In this document: positions 7,854 through 15,518 of the stretch, piece by piece
Layout of the letters: the number at the start of each line of letters is the position of its first letter
How positions within the stretch are numbered: the first letter of the stretch is position 1
Origin: an uncultured Odoribacter sp.
Lineage (GTDB): Bacteria > Bacteroidota > Bacteroidia > Bacteroidales > Marinifilaceae
DNA: 51,597 nucleotides
NCBI GenBank assembly: GCA_944321165.1
Contig: CALUKE010000020.1
Location: 1-51,597, forward strand
Reading direction: 5' to 3'
The notes under the pieces: generated by a model
Databases searched by the model: none
What the model saw: only the letters and a program-made list of their open reading frames with translations
What the model was told of the DNA's origin: nothing
Program-made: the position numbers and the translations under genes

Positions 7854-8924
7854 CTATTCCAAATCTAGGCGAATGATTTCCGATTTGTTGTTTTTCTGAG
7901 ATAAGGCATAAATAGCATTCTCTGTCGCATCATAACTGATGGAAGAGCAGGCGTTGGTGAGTCGGTAAGTCCGGACGTGTGAGCCGTTCCAGTTGAATAC
8001 CAAGATGACTTTTCCCTTGTCGACATTCAAATTGTGTTCCTTCAAGGTCCGACCTGAATACAGGGCGAAGATGTAGTCGTCGGAAACAGTCAGATCGCAG
8101 AATCCGAATACATTGTTACGGTTATAGCTGACCGGATGCACATATCCGCGTCCCCGGGGACGTTGTTTATTGATTTTTGCCTGTGCTTTTGTCATGTGTA
8201 ACTCATGGATGCGTTCCAGTTCGTTGCCTTCGATTTCGCAGATGTCCAAGCAGCCGGTTTGCATATTGGCACAAGCCAACCGGTTCAGATCGGAATTGAC
8301 AGCCAGGGTGTTGCTGGCAAAGAAAATACTCTTCAGGGTATCGCTCATCGTTGTATCGGCACAAAGAGGATAATCTACGCTATAGCTGTCTGTCCCTGTC
8401 GGTTGGCTGATGCAATAACGTCCCTGGGTATATACTCCCGTTGACAGGATGCGTTCGTCGAGACGAATGGCTCCGAACGGAGTTTTCCCGCCAGTCTTCA
8501 GATCGGTAAAGGTCGGCTGATAACCGGTAGTGGTGTAGGCATTCAGATCGATTTCCACCAATCGTCCGGTTTCGAAGTCGAAAGCCGATACGGTATCGCC
8601 TTTCAGTGTCAGACTGATGTAGTACATACCTTCGCCTTCATTTCTTCCCGCAGGAACCAATCGGGTTACATCGCCGGTTTCACTGTTGTAAATGGCAAAA
8701 CGATAGGCACTGTTCGGTGTTAATATGGCGAACAGGCGACCTTTCTTGACGAATTTACTGGGCGAGATGATGTCCAATGATTCCAGATCAATCTTTTCGG
8801 ACTGTGCATATTGAAGCGCTGAAACTTTGGTCCGTAATAACGGAGATTCAGATTCTATTCTCGGATCTGACTGACAACTTCCGAGAACAAGAGCTGCTAA
8901 AAGGATATAGTAACGTGTTTTCAT
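7854..8924 (-). CDS. BF3164-type six-bladed beta-propeller lipoprotein
   Basis: The 356-residue precursor has a lipoprotein signal (LGSC, Cys17), placing it in the envelope. The rest fits the BF3164/TolB-like six-bladed propeller family of Bacteroidetes, with repeating blades containing aromatic-rich strands (for example around YRFAIYNSETGD, VSAFDFETGRLVEIDL, NVFGFCDLTVSDDYIFALYSGR). Members are often found beside NVEALA peptide genes, and that is the case here: the peptide gene ends 17 bases upstream on the same strand, so the two are very likely cotranscribed from element copy B. Its role is unknown; binding the peptide, a glycan or a partner protein is conjecture. A strong terminator follows the gene. 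Confidence 0.8.
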   Translation of the reverse strand: MKTRYYILLAALVLGSCQSDPRIESESPLLRTKVSALQYAQSEKIDLESLDIISPSKFVKKGRLFAILTPNSAYRFAIYNSETGDVTRLVPAGRNEGEGMYYISLTLKGDTVSAFDFETGRLVEIDLNAYTTTGYQPTFTDLKTGGKTPFGAIRLDERILSTGVYTQGRYCISQPTGTDSYSVDYPLCADTTMSDTLKSIFFASNTLAVNSDLNRLACANMQTGCLDICEIEGNELERIHELHMTKAQAKINKQRPRGRGYVHPVSYNRNNVFGFCDLTVSDDYIFALYSGRTLKEHNLNVDKGKVILVFNWNGSHVRTYRLTNACSSISYDATENAIYALSQKNNKSEIIRLDLE

Positions 8925-8940
8925 ATAATTGTAAATAATA

Positions 8941-9177
8941 TTAATCGAAACCTAATCCATAAAAAGTTCCAATGTTTCCATCTTTATCAACTCCTGTACA
9001 GATATAACCACTAGTAATGCATGTGGGTTCTGGTTTGCTCGATTCTTCATCTGCGATTGCTTCAATATTTTCAAAAGTGATTTCAGTTGTTTGGGATTTA
9101 TTGGAGAAAATAAAATTGATAAATAAGCTGGAGAATAGAATAATACTTCCAATTAAAATTTTAACTTTTCTTTTCAT
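8941..9177 (-). CDS. NVEALA-like small exported peptide
   Basis: The 78-residue product has a basic start (MKRKVK), a hydrophobic export or anchor segment at about 7-25, the motif ENIEAIA (36-42) and an acidic stretch. The short tail has two cysteines (C53, C60) and a Gly/aromatic end. Length and layout match the NVEALA family (named for a conserved NVEALA motif), small Bacteroidetes proteins of unknown function; here the motif is ENIEAIA, so the match is a divergent one. It is the first gene of a leftward operon with the beta-propeller lipoprotein and is divergent from histidine kinase 2. The leftward -7 box TAAGTTTG at 9204-9211 gives a leader of about 20 bases. A signalling or structural role is possible. 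Confidence 0.7.
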   Translation of the reverse strand: MKRKVKILIGSIILFSSLFINFIFSNKSQTTEITFENIEAIADEESSKPEPTCITSGYICTGVDKDGNIGTFYGLGFD

Positions 9178-9202
9178 ATTGTGTATTTTTTATTTTCAGA
9201 AG

Positions 9203-9256
9203 GCAAACTTAGGAAAGATTCTTATTTTTGTAATCTAAAATTATGTTCTATAATAT
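9203..9256. promoter_or_regulatory. repeated bidirectional promoter element, copy B
   Basis: The left box GCAAACTTAGGAAAGATT (9203-9220) contains the leftward -7 box TAAGTTTG (9204-9211) of the peptide gene. The rightward -7 box TATTTTTG (9223-9230) serves kinase 2. The right box ATGTTCTATAATAT (9243-9256) is identical to copy A over 14 bases. Relative to the leftward start near 9198, the right box lies at about -45 to -58, a usual place for an OmpR-type activator. Relative to the rightward start it lies in the early transcript, where binding would repress. Confidence 0.65.
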
Positions 9257-9273
9257 TCTATGGCTTGTGAAGT

Positions 9274-10638
9274 ATGAAAAGTCGCTTGCGAATCATTGGT
9301 CGTTTGTCTGTTGGATTATTAATTTGTGTATTGTTTGGACAAGGATTGTGGTTGTTGAGAATGCGGGAAATTAAGATTAATGAATTTATTCGTATTACCA
9401 ATACTCAATTAATAGTTTCTATTGATAAATTTATAGATAATGGAAATTTGTATGCGATAGCTAATTTAAAATTATCATATAGATTAGCACCTAATCGATT
9501 GTTTTATTGGAAATATGGAACTATAAAAAATGGTGTAGAGAATGTTTCTATGAATATGTATAGTGATTTAAGTCAAAAAATCATTTATGATTGTTTGTTC
9601 TATAATGATTGTATTGATATTAATGAAATAAAATCAATATATCTTACGAATCTTCAAAAAGAAGGTATTACTGAGACACCTGCTTTAATGATCCGAGATG
9701 GTGATTCGACGATTATGGCTACAAAAAATTTTACGACAAATACTTCTTCGATTGTGAGTTCTCCCGTTGATTTGGGATATGACTATAAGCATCAGCTGGT
9801 CGCCTCTTTTGAATTGCCTTTTATTTTCAGGGCCATGAGTGGGGTATTGCTTGTTGAAGCAATTTTTTTGATCGGTTTTTTGGTTTGTTTGTTTTGGCAA
9901 TGGATGTCGATACAGATGACGATACGAAGTGTTCGGGTACAGACAATGGGAATCGCGCATCTCGAACATGAATTGAAAAAGCCGTTGGCTACGATGATTT
10001 CTGCGATTGGAGGAATTTTGAAAAACAAAGACTCTGTTCTGTCGTCGAAGGATGAGATGAAATTGGGAATGGTGAAAGCCCGTTTGATGAAAATGGCGGA
10101 TATTACCGATACGATGTTGACTTCTTTAAAGACTTCTGTTTTGGAGATCCAACGGGAAGTGATCGATTTGCGCTTGGAAATGGAGATGATTGTGGAGATG
10201 TTTGCTGTGATCCGTATGCATGCTGAGGTGCGCTATCGGATTGCAGAGGGATTGGAATATCCTTATTTGGATAATGTCTACTTCAGTTATCTGGTGATGA
10301 ATTTAGTCGATAACGGTATTAAGTATGGCGGAGAGAAACCGATTGTGACGGTTGATTTCAGTGCTCAGGGAGATAATTATCTGTTGACAGTTGAGGATAA
10401 TGGCATGGGAATTGATCCGCGTGATCAGAAATATATTTTCAAACAATTTTATCGGGTAAAAAACCAGCAGGTGGCGAAGACAACAGGTTTCGGATTGGGA
10501 TTGACTTTTGTTCAGAAAGTGGTGAGTGCCTATGGCGGGGAGGTGTTTGTGGAAAGTAAGCTGGGTGCTGGGAGTAAGTTTACCGTTATTTTACCACAGG
10601 AGAATGGAAAGATTAAAAATTTTGTATGCAGAAGATGA
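9274..10638 (+). CDS. membrane sensor histidine kinase (second paralogue)
   Basis: This 454-residue paralogue of the 4376 kinase has the same plan: membrane segments at about 10-27 and 187-209, a periplasmic sensor region between, His232 in HLEHELKKP, NLVDN (343-347), DNGMG (375-379) and GFGLGL (405-410). The kinase halves are closely alike, while the sensor halves are strongly diverged. The sensor-coding DNA (about 9360-9780) is very AT-rich; two 60-base lines counted by hand gave 18% and 22% GC, against 42-48% in the kinase part. Its frame runs 12 codons past the point where kinase 1 stops (after ILPQ), overlapping the regulator gene by 35 bases and suggesting translational coupling. Confidence 0.92.
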   Translation: MKSRLRIIGRLSVGLLICVLFGQGLWLLRMREIKINEFIRITNTQLIVSIDKFIDNGNLYAIANLKLSYRLAPNRLFYWKYGTIKNGVENVSMNMYSDLSQKIIYDCLFYNDCIDINEIKSIYLTNLQKEGITETPALMIRDGDSTIMATKNFTTNTSSIVSSPVDLGYDYKHQLVASFELPFIFRAMSGVLLVEAIFLIGFLVCLFWQWMSIQMTIRSVRVQTMGIAHLEHELKKPLATMISAIGGILKNKDSVLSSKDEMKLGMVKARLMKMADITDTMLTSLKTSVLEIQREVIDLRLEMEMIVEMFAVIRMHAEVRYRIAEGLEYPYLDNVYFSYLVMNLVDNGIKYGGEKPIVTVDFSAQGDNYLLTVEDNGMGIDPRDQKYIFKQFYRVKNQQVAKTTGFGLGLTFVQKVVSAYGGEVFVESKLGAGSKFTVILPQENGKIKNFVCRR

Positions 10639-11275
10639 TCCGCTGACTGTCATGGAAGTGGAAGAACAGCTGAATGCAAGAGGTTTTGAGGTTATCGTGG
10701 CCTCCGATGGAGTGAAAGCCCTGGAGTTGTTTAAGGCGTATCAGCCGGCGGCAGTTATTTTAGATGTAGACATGCCGGGGTATGATGGGTTTGAAGTGCT
10801 GCAGCTGATTCGATTGACGGATCAGAGTACACCGGTCATTATTTACAGTTCGTTGGGGGATGCTTCTTGTCAGATGAGAGGACTGGATAGCGGTGCGCAG
10901 ACTTATCTGGTGAAAAATACGACTCCTGCCGTTGTGGCAGCACAGGTACAACGCTGTTTGAGTCATTTTGACGGTGATACGGTTCGTTTGGGCCGGGATT
11001 CATTTTTTGATTTGCTTTCCGGAGAGTTGCGGATTGAACGGAAAATGGAAAAATTGGTGGGCTTGGAGCGTAAATTCTTTATCCTTTTATGCCAGAACCG
11101 GGATCGGGTGGTCTCTCGGGATATGTTAATTCGGGCCGGTTGGGACAAGGATGACTATAAACTGCATTTGCAATTGAATAAATACATCAGTAATCTCCGT
11201 CATAAGATTATGGGCTCTGCGGCTCGTATTGTGACCGACAAGTTTAACGGATATATGCTGAAGATTGAAGAATGA
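10604..11275 (+). CDS. OmpR-type response regulator (second paralogue)
   Basis: This 223-residue winged-helix regulator is the partner of kinase 2. The receiver domain has D11/D12, phospho-acceptor Asp54 in ILDVDMPG and a conserved Lys in YLVKN. The C-terminal domain (about 122-223) contains a LHLQLNKYISNLRHKI recognition region. The start at 10604 aligns with the paralogue at 5705; a longer frame from 10526 only re-reads the kinase gene and is rejected. It overlaps the kinase gene by 35 bases. It probably acts at the shared promoter elements, by inference. Convergent with the thioredoxin-like lipoprotein gene, 17 bases away. Confidence 0.93.
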   Translation: MERLKILYAEDDPLTVMEVEEQLNARGFEVIVASDGVKALELFKAYQPAAVILDVDMPGYDGFEVLQLIRLTDQSTPVIIYSSLGDASCQMRGLDSGAQTYLVKNTTPAVVAAQVQRCLSHFDGDTVRLGRDSFFDLLSGELRIERKMEKLVGLERKFFILLCQNRDRVVSRDMLIRAGWDKDDYKLHLQLNKYISNLRHKIMGSAARIVTDKFNGYMLKIEE

Positions 11276-11292
11276 TCTTCAAAGAAGACCTG

Positions 11293-11862
11293 TCATTCGA
11301 AATTGTCCGTTGGGGGGGCGGTGTCCTCATGGGACTCGCCCAGGAGGCGTTGGTACAGTGTCCAAATCCGGTCGTTTTCGATGGGACTGCCCAGCAGCAA
11401 TACCCGGTTGAGAGAGTCGAGCAGGAAGGTCTGAAGGGATGGTTCGGCCGGAAAATGATTTATTTTTTGTATTTCGCCTTCGGGATCGTAAAGGAACGGA
11501 AGCTGGCAATCGTTGGCATGTTGCAGTATTTCCAGTTCTTCGTAGTTACGTACCCAGGCAACGAATATGATATCGACGTCATATCCGAGAGTATCCATCT
11601 CCTGTTTCAATTTTTCCCAGGCGGGCAATTGCAGCCGACATTCTGTGCAGCCACTTGTATCGATGTAATTCAGAATCTTGTATTTACGGAACTGAAAGTC
11701 CGGCAGGACGGTATCCCGACCTTGCACCTTCAGAAACAGGGAATCGGGGAGAATGACTTCTTTGTTTTTCCATTCCTCGATGATCCGGGCAATTTCTTGG
11801 CGGCGAGACTGACAACTGACGAGTAAACTTATCAGGAAACAGATGCTCAGGATTCTGATCAT
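11293..11862 (-). CDS. thioredoxin-like lipoprotein with CxxC
   Basis: From ATG 11862 the product has 189 residues: a lipoprotein signal (LVSC, Cys17), a helical linker, then a thioredoxin-like domain with C72-T-E-C75 in DTSGCTECRLQLPAWEKL and later a DVDIIFVAW strand. It resembles the CxxC domains of Bacteroidetes DUF1573- and TlpA-like envelope proteins, so disulphide or redox chemistry in the periplasm is likely. The upstream extension to 11901 is rejected because it runs through the fprA terminator hairpin. No promoter was seen between that hairpin and the start, so read-through from fprA is possible. Its position next to the second kinase/regulator pair suggests membership of the peptide island; the two Cys of the peptide are a possible substrate (conjecture). 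Confidence 0.75.
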   Translation of the reverse strand: MIRILSICFLISLLVSCQSRRQEIARIIEEWKNKEVILPDSLFLKVQGRDTVLPDFQFRKYKILNYIDTSGCTECRLQLPAWEKLKQEMDTLGYDVDIIFVAWVRNYEELEILQHANDCQLPFLYDPEGEIQKINHFPAEPSLQTFLLDSLNRVLLLGSPIENDRIWTLYQRLLGESHEDTAPPTDNFE

Positions 11863-11889
11863 GATCGGGTGTTTTGGGGAAAATGAAAA

Positions 11890-11927
11890 TTCCCGGATCA
11901 TCAGAACTGGACCGATAGATCCGGGAA
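11890..11927 (-). terminator. terminator of fprA
   Basis: A 10-bp perfect stem (11890-11899 with 11918-11927) with an 18-base loop is followed on the leftward strand by ATTTTCATTTT. It lies just past the fprA stop at 11938. Confidence 0.75.
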
Positions 11928-11937
11928 GATGGTTGTA

Positions 11938-13128
11938 TTAACCTTTGAGTCGCTCGCTCATGGCTTGTGCAATGAGACGGCATTGTTCCATGTCTGTTGC
12001 TTTTATGGCTCCGGTGGCTTCATCCGGATCGGCCACTACTTCCCATTTGATTTTTTCGGCAAATGCCTTCAGACGCGGCATGGCGCCACCGCCCCATGTT
12101 TTATTTCCGAAATAGGCAAAATAGTGGTTTTTGACTCCCATATTTTCCAGTTCGTTCAATAAAGTTTCCATCGTGGGGAAAATGCCTCCGTTGTAGGCGC
12201 AGCTGCCGAAAATGACGCCTCTGTAGCGGAAAATGTCGTTGATGATGTACGACGGATGAGTTTTGGATGTGTCGTGTATCCGGATTTTTTTGATACCTGC
12301 TTCCATCAGGAAACGGCCGATCATTTCTGCCATCTGTTCCGTATGGCCGTACATGCTGCTGAATGCAATAACAATACCTGCTTCCGTTTCGTATTTGCTC
12401 CACCGGTCGTATCTGGCAATGATATCTCCGATGTGGCTCCGCCAGATGGGCCCGTGAGTGGCACAGATGGTTCCGATCGGAAGAGCTCCTAATTTCTTGA
12501 GGGCTGTTTGAGCGGGTACACCGTATTTTCCAACAATGTTGGAATAATAACGGCTGATTTCTTCTTCCAGGTAATCCAGGTCTACCTGATCGTCAAAAAT
12601 ACCGCCGTCCAGGGTTCCAAAAGCTCCGAAGATATCTCCGCTGAACAGTACTTTTTCTTCCGGTAGGTAGGTGACCATGGTTTCCGGCCAGTGCAACATG
12701 GGGGCCATGTAGAAATTCAGTGTATATTGGCCGATAGACAGCGAGTCACCTTCCTTTACTTCAAGTAGATTTGAATCGATGCCGTAATAGTTTTGCAGCA
12801 TGGGGAAAGTTTTGCTGTTACCGACAACTGTCAGGTTGGGATAGTAACATTTCAGTGCTTTGATCGATCCGGTATGATCGGGTTCCATGTGGTTCACGAT
12901 CAGATAGTCTACCTGGCGTCCTTGCAAGACTGCCTGCAAACTTTCGATATAATCGTCCATTCGGCTGCGTTCGACCGTATCGATCACTACGACTTTTTCA
13001 TCCGTGATGACATATGAATTATAAGCAACGCCTTTCGGCAGCGGCCAGTAATTTTCAAAAATATGAGTTCTTCTGTCGTTTACTCCTATCCAATAAATGT
13101 TGTTTTTAATTTTGATCGCAGTGTTCAT
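11938..13128 (-). CDS. fprA: flavodiiron protein (A-type flavoprotein)
   Basis: This cytosolic 396-residue enzyme reduces oxygen to water and/or nitric oxide to nitrous oxide, protecting anaerobes. The N-terminal metallo-beta-lactamase-like domain (about 1-245) carries the diiron ligand set HMEPDHTGS (H80, E82, D84, H85), then MLHWPE and SGDIFGAFG. The C-terminal flavodoxin domain (about 250-396) begins VIAFSSMYGHTEQMAEMIG, the FMN phosphate loop. There is no rubredoxin extension, so a separate electron donor is expected. It is a single gene with its own promoter (13156-13186) and terminator. Confidence 0.95.
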   Translation of the reverse strand: MNTAIKIKNNIYWIGVNDRRTHIFENYWPLPKGVAYNSYVITDEKVVVIDTVERSRMDDYIESLQAVLQGRQVDYLIVNHMEPDHTGSIKALKCYYPNLTVVGNSKTFPMLQNYYGIDSNLLEVKEGDSLSIGQYTLNFYMAPMLHWPETMVTYLPEEKVLFSGDIFGAFGTLDGGIFDDQVDLDYLEEEISRYYSNIVGKYGVPAQTALKKLGALPIGTICATHGPIWRSHIGDIIARYDRWSKYETEAGIVIAFSSMYGHTEQMAEMIGRFLMEAGIKKIRIHDTSKTHPSYIINDIFRYRGVIFGSCAYNGGIFPTMETLLNELENMGVKNHYFAYFGNKTWGGGAMPRLKAFAEKIKWEVVADPDEATGAIKATDMEQCRLIAQAMSERLKG

Positions 13129-13155
13129 AATGACTTGTTTTATCTAACTTTGAGG

Positions 13156-13186
13156 CAAAGTTAAACAAAAGCCGGCGAACATCAAA
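13156..13186 (-). promoter_or_regulatory. promoter of fprA
   Basis: Read leftward: TTTG (13183-13186), a 19-base spacer and TAACTTTG (13156-13163), an exact fit to the Bacteroidetes consensus. The start codon is 28 bases downstream of the -7 box. Confidence 0.85.
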
Positions 13187-13197
13187 CGTGTATAATA

Positions 13198-13237
13198 AAA
13201 AAGGCTAAAAAGTAGCACTCTACTTTTTAGCCTTTTT
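13198..13237 (-). terminator. strong terminator of the C1B peptidase gene
   Basis: A perfect 18-bp stem (13198-13215 with 13220-13237) with a four-base loop is followed by a T-rich run on the leftward strand. It ends the gene whose stop is at 13255. Confidence 0.92.
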
Positions 13238-13254
13238 GTCTGCTTCTCTACAGT

Positions 13255-14448
13255 TTATTTAATACCCAATTTCTTTTTCAGGTCTTTGGGAAGCGCATCT
13301 TTGTGAATCATAATGGAGGTCGTTTTATAAGCGACGAACGGATAAGAAGCATATACATATCCTTCGTATTTGCCATAGTCGCCCCAAGAGTTTTTCACAA
13401 TAAAATATTTGTTGCCGAGCTGGTCTACGGCTTTCCCCACAACGTGCATACCATGGTCGTCGGTGGTCAGTTTGTTGTCGAATTCTTGCTGACGCAATTC
13501 CTGGGTGATTTCTTTTTCTTTGCCCGGTTTTTTCAGCAGTTCAGCCTGTTGCTGGCTTTTCGGCAATTTTACCCATTTGGCGATTTCGGCATCGCTCATT
13601 TCTTTTACGTTGGCATCCGGAACGATAGCCAGACCGTCACGGGTGAATCCCATTTCAGAAACATCGGAACCCCAGGAGAAAGTATAACCTTTGTCAATGG
13701 CTTTGTCGAGAACATCCATCAATTCGTCCAGCGGAATGTTGTAAGAAGTCTCGCCGATCCAGTTGTCCGGAACTTCCAGGGCAAACTGGGTGTAGAACGG
13801 ATGATGGGTGAAGGATGTCAGACTGATGTAGTCATCCATATTCAAACCACAAGCTTCTGTAGCAAAAGTCTGCGGGGTATACTCTTTGCCTTTCCAGGTG
13901 AATGTTTCCGGTTTTTCTCCCAGATAAGCATCCAGTACGGCATCGTATCCTTTCAGCCAAGCGGTACTCAATCTTTTGTTCGGGTTGGTGATGATGGCAT
14001 CTACGTAGTTTTTCAGTACGGCATCCAACTCTCCGTGTACATGTACATCTTCGCCATAATTCAGACCTTTGTATAATTCCAGAGGAACAATACCGTAATT
14101 TTTAATGGCCCAGGTTACGTCGGCAGAAGCTCCTCCCTGGCCGAAGTTGATATGACCGTCCATGCGTACATATTTTTCGCCTTTGGCATGATAGGTATTC
14201 CATACCACATACATCGGAGACAGGCTGACGGAATCTTTTCCCAAACGAATCATTTCAGATTCGAGGAAGGAGATGGTTGACCATGACCAGCAGGTTCCTG
14301 CACGATCCTGTGATTTTACACTGGTAGTCGGAAGACGTTTGATGTCTGTGAATTTGTAGCCTTCCTCATTTTCTTTTTGATCCTGAGCATTGACTGCCAC
14401 TGAACAAGCCAACAGTACGCCCATGGTGAAACAGGTGATCTTTTTCAT
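13255..14448 (-). CDS. secreted C1B (bleomycin hydrolase/PepC-like) cysteine peptidase
   Basis: The 397-residue protein has an N-terminal export signal; either cleavage after AVNA or a lipoprotein site at LLAC (Cys15) is possible. The papain-fold catalytic residues are visible: Cys53 in QDRAGTCWSWST, the His region DDHGMHVVGKA (H332) and Asn353 in VKNSWGDYG. The length matches the C1B aminopeptidase C/bleomycin hydrolase group, but the export signal points to an envelope role, as in other Bacteroidetes members. It is a single gene between a -7 box at 14498-14505 and a strong terminator. The natural substrate is unknown. Confidence 0.9.
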   Translation of the reverse strand: MKKITCFTMGVLLACSVAVNAQDQKENEEGYKFTDIKRLPTTSVKSQDRAGTCWSWSTISFLESEMIRLGKDSVSLSPMYVVWNTYHAKGEKYVRMDGHINFGQGGASADVTWAIKNYGIVPLELYKGLNYGEDVHVHGELDAVLKNYVDAIITNPNKRLSTAWLKGYDAVLDAYLGEKPETFTWKGKEYTPQTFATEACGLNMDDYISLTSFTHHPFYTQFALEVPDNWIGETSYNIPLDELMDVLDKAIDKGYTFSWGSDVSEMGFTRDGLAIVPDANVKEMSDAEIAKWVKLPKSQQQAELLKKPGKEKEITQELRQQEFDNKLTTDDHGMHVVGKAVDQLGNKYFIVKNSWGDYGKYEGYVYASYPFVAYKTTSIMIHKDALPKDLKKKLGIK

Positions 14449-14497
14449 TTTTTGAATTGTTATTTAAAATAAAATAATCTAACGTTTGCGAAGCGCC

Positions 14498-14505
14498 CAA
14501 AGATA
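14498..14505 (-). promoter_or_regulatory. -7 box (TATCTTTG) of the C1B peptidase gene
   Basis: Read leftward, TATCTTTG matches TAnnTTTG exactly, 50 bases before the start codon. A -33 element was not clear. Confidence 0.55.
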
Positions 14506-14580
14506 ATCAATTGAAATTTGAAAAATGTAGTTCATCCGGGGAAAACCTGTTTTTTAAGAAAAAAATAACATTCGGCGTAC

Positions 14581-15501
14581 TCAGATTTGCGGATGAATTT
14601 TTTCCCACAGATTGACTTTTCCCATGAAATGGTATTTTCGGTTGCACAGCCAGATGAACACGATACCGGCGAGCAGCATGAAAAGAGTGTCCCAGTAAGA
14701 TGCGGTTGGATGTAGGTCTTTGAACAGAGCGTGGGTCTGCAGCGCCGACGATTCGGAGGTGACGGTGAGGGCGGACAGAATGTTGTTGGCCATGTGCAGT
14801 CCGATGGACAGTTCGGCACCGTTGTCTTTGACAGCTACAAAACCGAGTATCAAACCCATGAGGATGTATTGCGGGAGAGCTACCCACGCACCGAATTCCT
14901 CTACTTCCGGGTTGGCACCGTGCAACAGACCGAACATTACGCCGGTAATGGCAACGGCTATCCAGCGGTATTTGAAAAGCAGGGCAGACCATTGCATCAG
15001 GTATCCCCGGAACAACACTTCTTCGAAAGAGGTCTGAAACGGAAACAATATCAGAGAAATCAAGACCAGTACCAAAAAATTGGCCGGTTCGAATTGAAAG
15101 ACGAGGTTTTCCGTACTGTCGGTGAGGATGGGGATGATGAAAATAATCAGGGACAGGATACCCCAAATGGCGGCTCCGTAAAAGACCCGTCCCCAGTCGA
15201 TCTTCGGACGGCCGGTGATGATGTCTGTCGCTTTTTTCTGATGAATGTATTTGACACAAAAAAAGATAGCCCAGAATCCGACAAAAAAGCTGAACAAGGT
15301 CAAGGCCAAGCCCAGGTTGGTGGTGGTGGCGATCGAAATGTTTCCTCCCTGCAGAATATTCGGGTTTTGGAAAATCATGTACCCTGCCAGCGGCAAACTG
15401 CCGAGTTGAGTGGCTGTGAAGATGATCAGTAGGGAAAAAATGTAGAAATACCATTGATTTCTACCGAGATAGACTTTTTCTAAAAACATATCAGAATACA
15501 A
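14581..15501 (-). CDS. CPBP-family intramembrane metalloprotease
   Basis: This 306-residue polytopic membrane protein belongs to the CPBP/Abi (CAAX protease-like) family. The motifs are present: EEVLFR (E160, E161, R165), FGLLHGANPE with His194 and HMANN with His236 and Asn240. About eight hydrophobic segments are visible. The family cleaves or processes membrane-associated proteins; the substrate here is unknown. Starts at 15501 and 15489 (MFLEK) both fit. It follows ftsK by 17 bases on the same strand and is probably cotranscribed. Confidence 0.88.
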   Translation of the reverse strand: MYSDMFLEKVYLGRNQWYFYIFSLLIIFTATQLGSLPLAGYMIFQNPNILQGGNISIATTTNLGLALTLFSFFVGFWAIFFCVKYIHQKKATDIITGRPKIDWGRVFYGAAIWGILSLIIFIIPILTDSTENLVFQFEPANFLVLVLISLILFPFQTSFEEVLFRGYLMQWSALLFKYRWIAVAITGVMFGLLHGANPEVEEFGAWVALPQYILMGLILGFVAVKDNGAELSIGLHMANNILSALTVTSESSALQTHALFKDLHPTASYWDTLFMLLAGIVFIWLCNRKYHFMGKVNLWEKIHPQI

Positions 15502-15518
15502 AGAATTAAAAAACAGGA

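Noticed and set aside
7685..7876. 63-codon rightward frame over element copy C
   Set aside because: Runs through the terminator of the propeller operon and into its coding end; no family features.
10526..10603. Upstream start for response regulator 2
   Set aside because: The extension only re-reads the end of the kinase gene in another frame; the paralogue aligns from 10604.
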